The notes below the pieces were generated by a model, which saw nothing but the letters and a program-made list of their open reading frames with translations, made no database searches and had not been told where the DNA came from. A DNA stretch of 64,000 bases from Oricola thermophila (GTDB taxonomy: Bacteria > Pseudomonadota > Alphaproteobacteria > Rhizobiales > Rhizobiaceae), in assembly GCF_013358405.1 (NCBI RefSeq), contig NZ_CP054836.1, positions 868,001 to 932,000 on the forward strand. Direction: 5' to 3'. This document shows, in pieces, positions 62,186 to 64,000 of the stretch (positions are counted from its first letter, which is position 1; each line of letters begins with the position of its first letter). Both the position numbers and the translations under genes were made by a program.

Positions 62186-63463
62186 ATGCTCGATATCCGT
62201 TGGATCCGCGACAATCCGGACAAGCTCGACGAGGCGCTTCGGAAGCGCGGCGCGGCGCCGGAAAGCGCGACCCTGATCGAACTCGACGAGAAGCGCCGCG
62301 CGCATATCGCCAGGCTGCAGGAGGCGCAGACGCGCCGCAACGCGGCCTCGAAGGAGATCGGCAAGGCCATGGCGGCCAAGGACACGGAGCGGGCGGAGGC
62401 GCTGAAGACCGAGGTCGCCGAGATCAAGTCCTTCATCCAGTCCGGCGAGGAAACGGAGCGCGAGCTGACGACGCAGCTGAACGACGCGCTGTCGCGCATT
62501 CCCAATGTGCCGCTCGACGACGTGCCGGTGGGCGCAGACGAGAACGACAACGTGGAAGTGCGCGTCACCGGCGAAAGACCGGCCTTCGATTTCGAGCCGA
62601 AGGAACATTTCGAGCTGGGCGAGGCGCTCGGCCAGATGGATTTCGAGACGGCGGCGAAACTGTCGGGATCGCGCTTCACCGTGGTGCAGGGCGGGCTGGC
62701 GCGGCTGGAGCGCGCGCTTGGCCAGTTCATGCTTGACGTGCACACGCGGGAGCACGGCTATACCGAGGTCAATCCGCCGCTGCTGGTGCGCGACGACGCC
62801 ATGTACGGCACCGGTCAGTTGCCGAAATTCAGCGAGGACCTTTTCCAGACGCGCGAGGGTTTCTGGCTGATCCCCACCGCGGAGGTGTCGCTCACCAACC
62901 TGGTGCGCGAGGAAATCCTCGACGCCGCGACGCTGCCGCGCCGCTATACCGCGCTGACGCCGTGCTTCCGTTCGGAGGCCGGGTCGGCCGGGCGCGACAC
63001 GCGCGGCTATCTGCGCCAGCACCAGTTCTACAAGGTCGAGCTGGTCTCGATCACCGACGCGGAGACCTCGATCGAGGAACACGAGCGCATGACGAAATGC
63101 GCCGAGACGATCCTCGAGCGGCTGGGGCTGCATTTCCGCACCGTGGTTCTGTGCACCGGCGACATGGGATTCGGCGCGCGGAAGACCTACGACATCGAGG
63201 TCTGGCTGCCGGGGCAGAACATGTACCGGGAGATCTCCTCGTGCTCGGTGTGCGGCGATTTCCAGGCACGGCGCATGAATGCGCGCTACCGCGCGGAGGG
63301 CGAGAAGGAGACGCGTTTCGTCCACACGCTGAACGGATCGGGCGTGGCGGTCGGGCGCGCCCTCATTGCCGTCATGGAAAACTACCAGAATGCCGACGGG
63401 TCGATTCGCGTCCCCGATGCGCTGAAGCCCTACATGGGCGGAATCGAGGTGATCGGGGCATGA
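62186..63463 (+). CDS. serS: Seryl-tRNA synthetase
   Basis: Class II synthetase of 425 residues. The N-terminal coiled-coil tRNA-binding arm (about 30-100), motif 2 [14 protein letters not shown] (near 260) and motif 3 [10 protein letters not shown] (near 384) are present. It is in the conserved tatC-serS-surE order. Confidence 0.96.
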   Translation: MLDIRWIRDNPDKLDEALRKRGAAPESATLIELDEKRRAHIARLQEAQTRRNAASKEIGKAMAAKDTERAEALKTEVAEIKSFIQSGEETERELTTQLNDALSRIPNVPLDDVPVGADENDNVEVRVTGERPAFDFEPKEHFELGEALGQMDFETAAKLSGSRFTVVQGGLARLERALGQFMLDVHTREHGYTEVNPPLLVRDDAMYGTGQLPKFSEDLFQTREGFWLIPTAEVSLTNLVREEILDAATLPRRYTALTPCFRSEAGSAGRDTRGYLRQHQFYKVELVSITDAETSIEEHERMTKCAETILERLGLHFRTVVLCTGDMGFGARKTYDIEVWLPGQNMYREISSCSVCGDFQARRMNARYRAEGEKETRFVHTLNGSGVAVGRALIAVMENYQNADGSIRVPDALKPYMGGIEVIGA

Positions 63464-63487
63464 GGCAGGGCGAGAAACGGGGCAGCC

Positions 63488-64000
63488 ATGCGCATCCTGA
63501 TCACCAATGACGACGGCATACACGCCGAGGGGCTCGCGGTGCTGGAACGCATCGCCGCGACGCTCTCCGACGACATCTGGGTCGTCGCCCCGGAGACCGA
63601 CCAGAGCGGGCTTGCCCATTCGCTGACGATCAACGATCCGCTGCGGCTGCGCGAGATCTCCGAGAGGCGGTTCGCGCTGCGCGGAACGCCGACGGACTGC
63701 GTGATCATGGCGGTGACGCACATCATGCCGGAAAAGCCCGATCTCGTGCTGTCCGGCGTCAATTCCGGCCAGAACCTCGCGGACGACGTGACCTATTCGG
63801 GCACCGTGGCCGGCGCCATGGAGGGCACGCTTCTCGGCGTCCGCTCGATCGCGATCTCGCAGGCCTACAATTTCGAGAACCAGCGGCGCATCGTGCCGTG
63901 GGAGGTGGTCGAGACGCTGGCGCCGGACCTGTTGCGCAAGCTCATCGGCATCGAGATGGACCCGGGCACGTTCCTCAACGTGAACTTTCCGAATTGCGCG
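63488..64000 (+). CDS. surE: 5'/3'-nucleotidase SurE, 3' end off the window
   Basis: The first 171 codons of the SurE phosphatase: [10 protein letters not shown] with metal ligands Asp8-Asp9, APETDQSG and SGVNSGQN. SurE hydrolyses nucleoside monophosphates and acts in stationary-phase stress survival. It starts 24 bp after serS and continues beyond the window. Confidence 0.95.
   Translation, partial: MRILITNDDGIHAEGLAVLERIAATLSDDIWVVAPETDQSGLAHSLTINDPLRLREISERRFALRGTPTDCVIMAVTHIMPEKPDLVLSGVNSGQNLADDVTYSGTVAGAMEGTLLGVRSIAISQAYNFENQRRIVPWEVVETLAPDLLRKLIGIEMDPGTFLNVNFPNCA

Overview
The window looks like chromosomal DNA from a high-GC alphaproteobacterium of the order Hyphomicrobiales (Rhizobiales). 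The evidence is a clear ExoR homologue, a PopZ/DUF2497 polar-organizer gene in a pcm-tolC-popZ-valS neighbourhood, an argS-SPOR-nagZ-scpAB-tatABC-serS-surE run, a group III truncated haemoglobin and a rhizobial-type GlpD/GlpR pair. Genus cannot be fixed from the sequence alone. No transposase, integrase, phage gene, rRNA or CRISPR array was seen. Two tRNA genes (Asn, Cys) lie near 38 kb.

Region 1 (1-11 kb) is catabolic. A partial SDR gene is divergent from an SDR / Ldh2-family dehydrogenase / TRAP transporter (P, Q, M) operon for an unidentified hydroxy- or sugar acid. Next come glpD and a divergent DeoR-type repressor separated by a near-perfect 37-bp palindrome, a TauE/SafE permease, adenine deaminase and a small HEAT-like protein.

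Region 2 (11-31 kb) is mixed. A group III truncated haemoglobin is divergent from a di-haem cytochrome c peroxidase, with a perfect FNR/FixK box between them. An HxlR regulator is divergent from an NADPH-dependent FMN reductase. Further genes are a lipoprotein, TrkH, threonine ammonia-lyase, an AI-2E-type permease, an alpha/beta hydrolase, a Tat-exported CpdB, a HlyU-family protein, an unusual AROM-like EPSP synthase, a glucose/sorbosone dehydrogenase with its own cytochrome c, an Lrp regulator with alanine dehydrogenase, a Tat-type OmpA protein, and sseA with a GNAT gene.

Region 3 (31-48.7 kb) holds cysK-alaX (overlapping), cyclopropane fatty acid synthase, photolyase, a membrane protein with a degenerate GGDEF domain that keeps its I-site, the two tRNAs, pcm, tolC, a popZ-like gene with a cluster of CcrM (GANTC) sites, valS, a FadL-type porin with a LiuR-like operator, exoR and xthA.

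Region 4 (48.7-64 kb) is mostly housekeeping: an NCS2 purine permease, an ErpA-type Fe-S carrier, dGTPase, argS, a large SPOR-domain protein, nagZ, scpA-scpB, an orphan ABC ATPase, tatABC, serS and the start of surE. The ABC ATPase sits in an otherwise canonical cluster.

I did not find an obviously new defence, secretion or biosynthetic system. The strongest leads are the AROM-like EPSP synthase, the I-site-only GGDEF protein, the FNR-controlled peroxidase/haemoglobin pair, the orphan dehydrogenase-TRAP cassette and the 767-bp gene-poor gap with a long hairpin.
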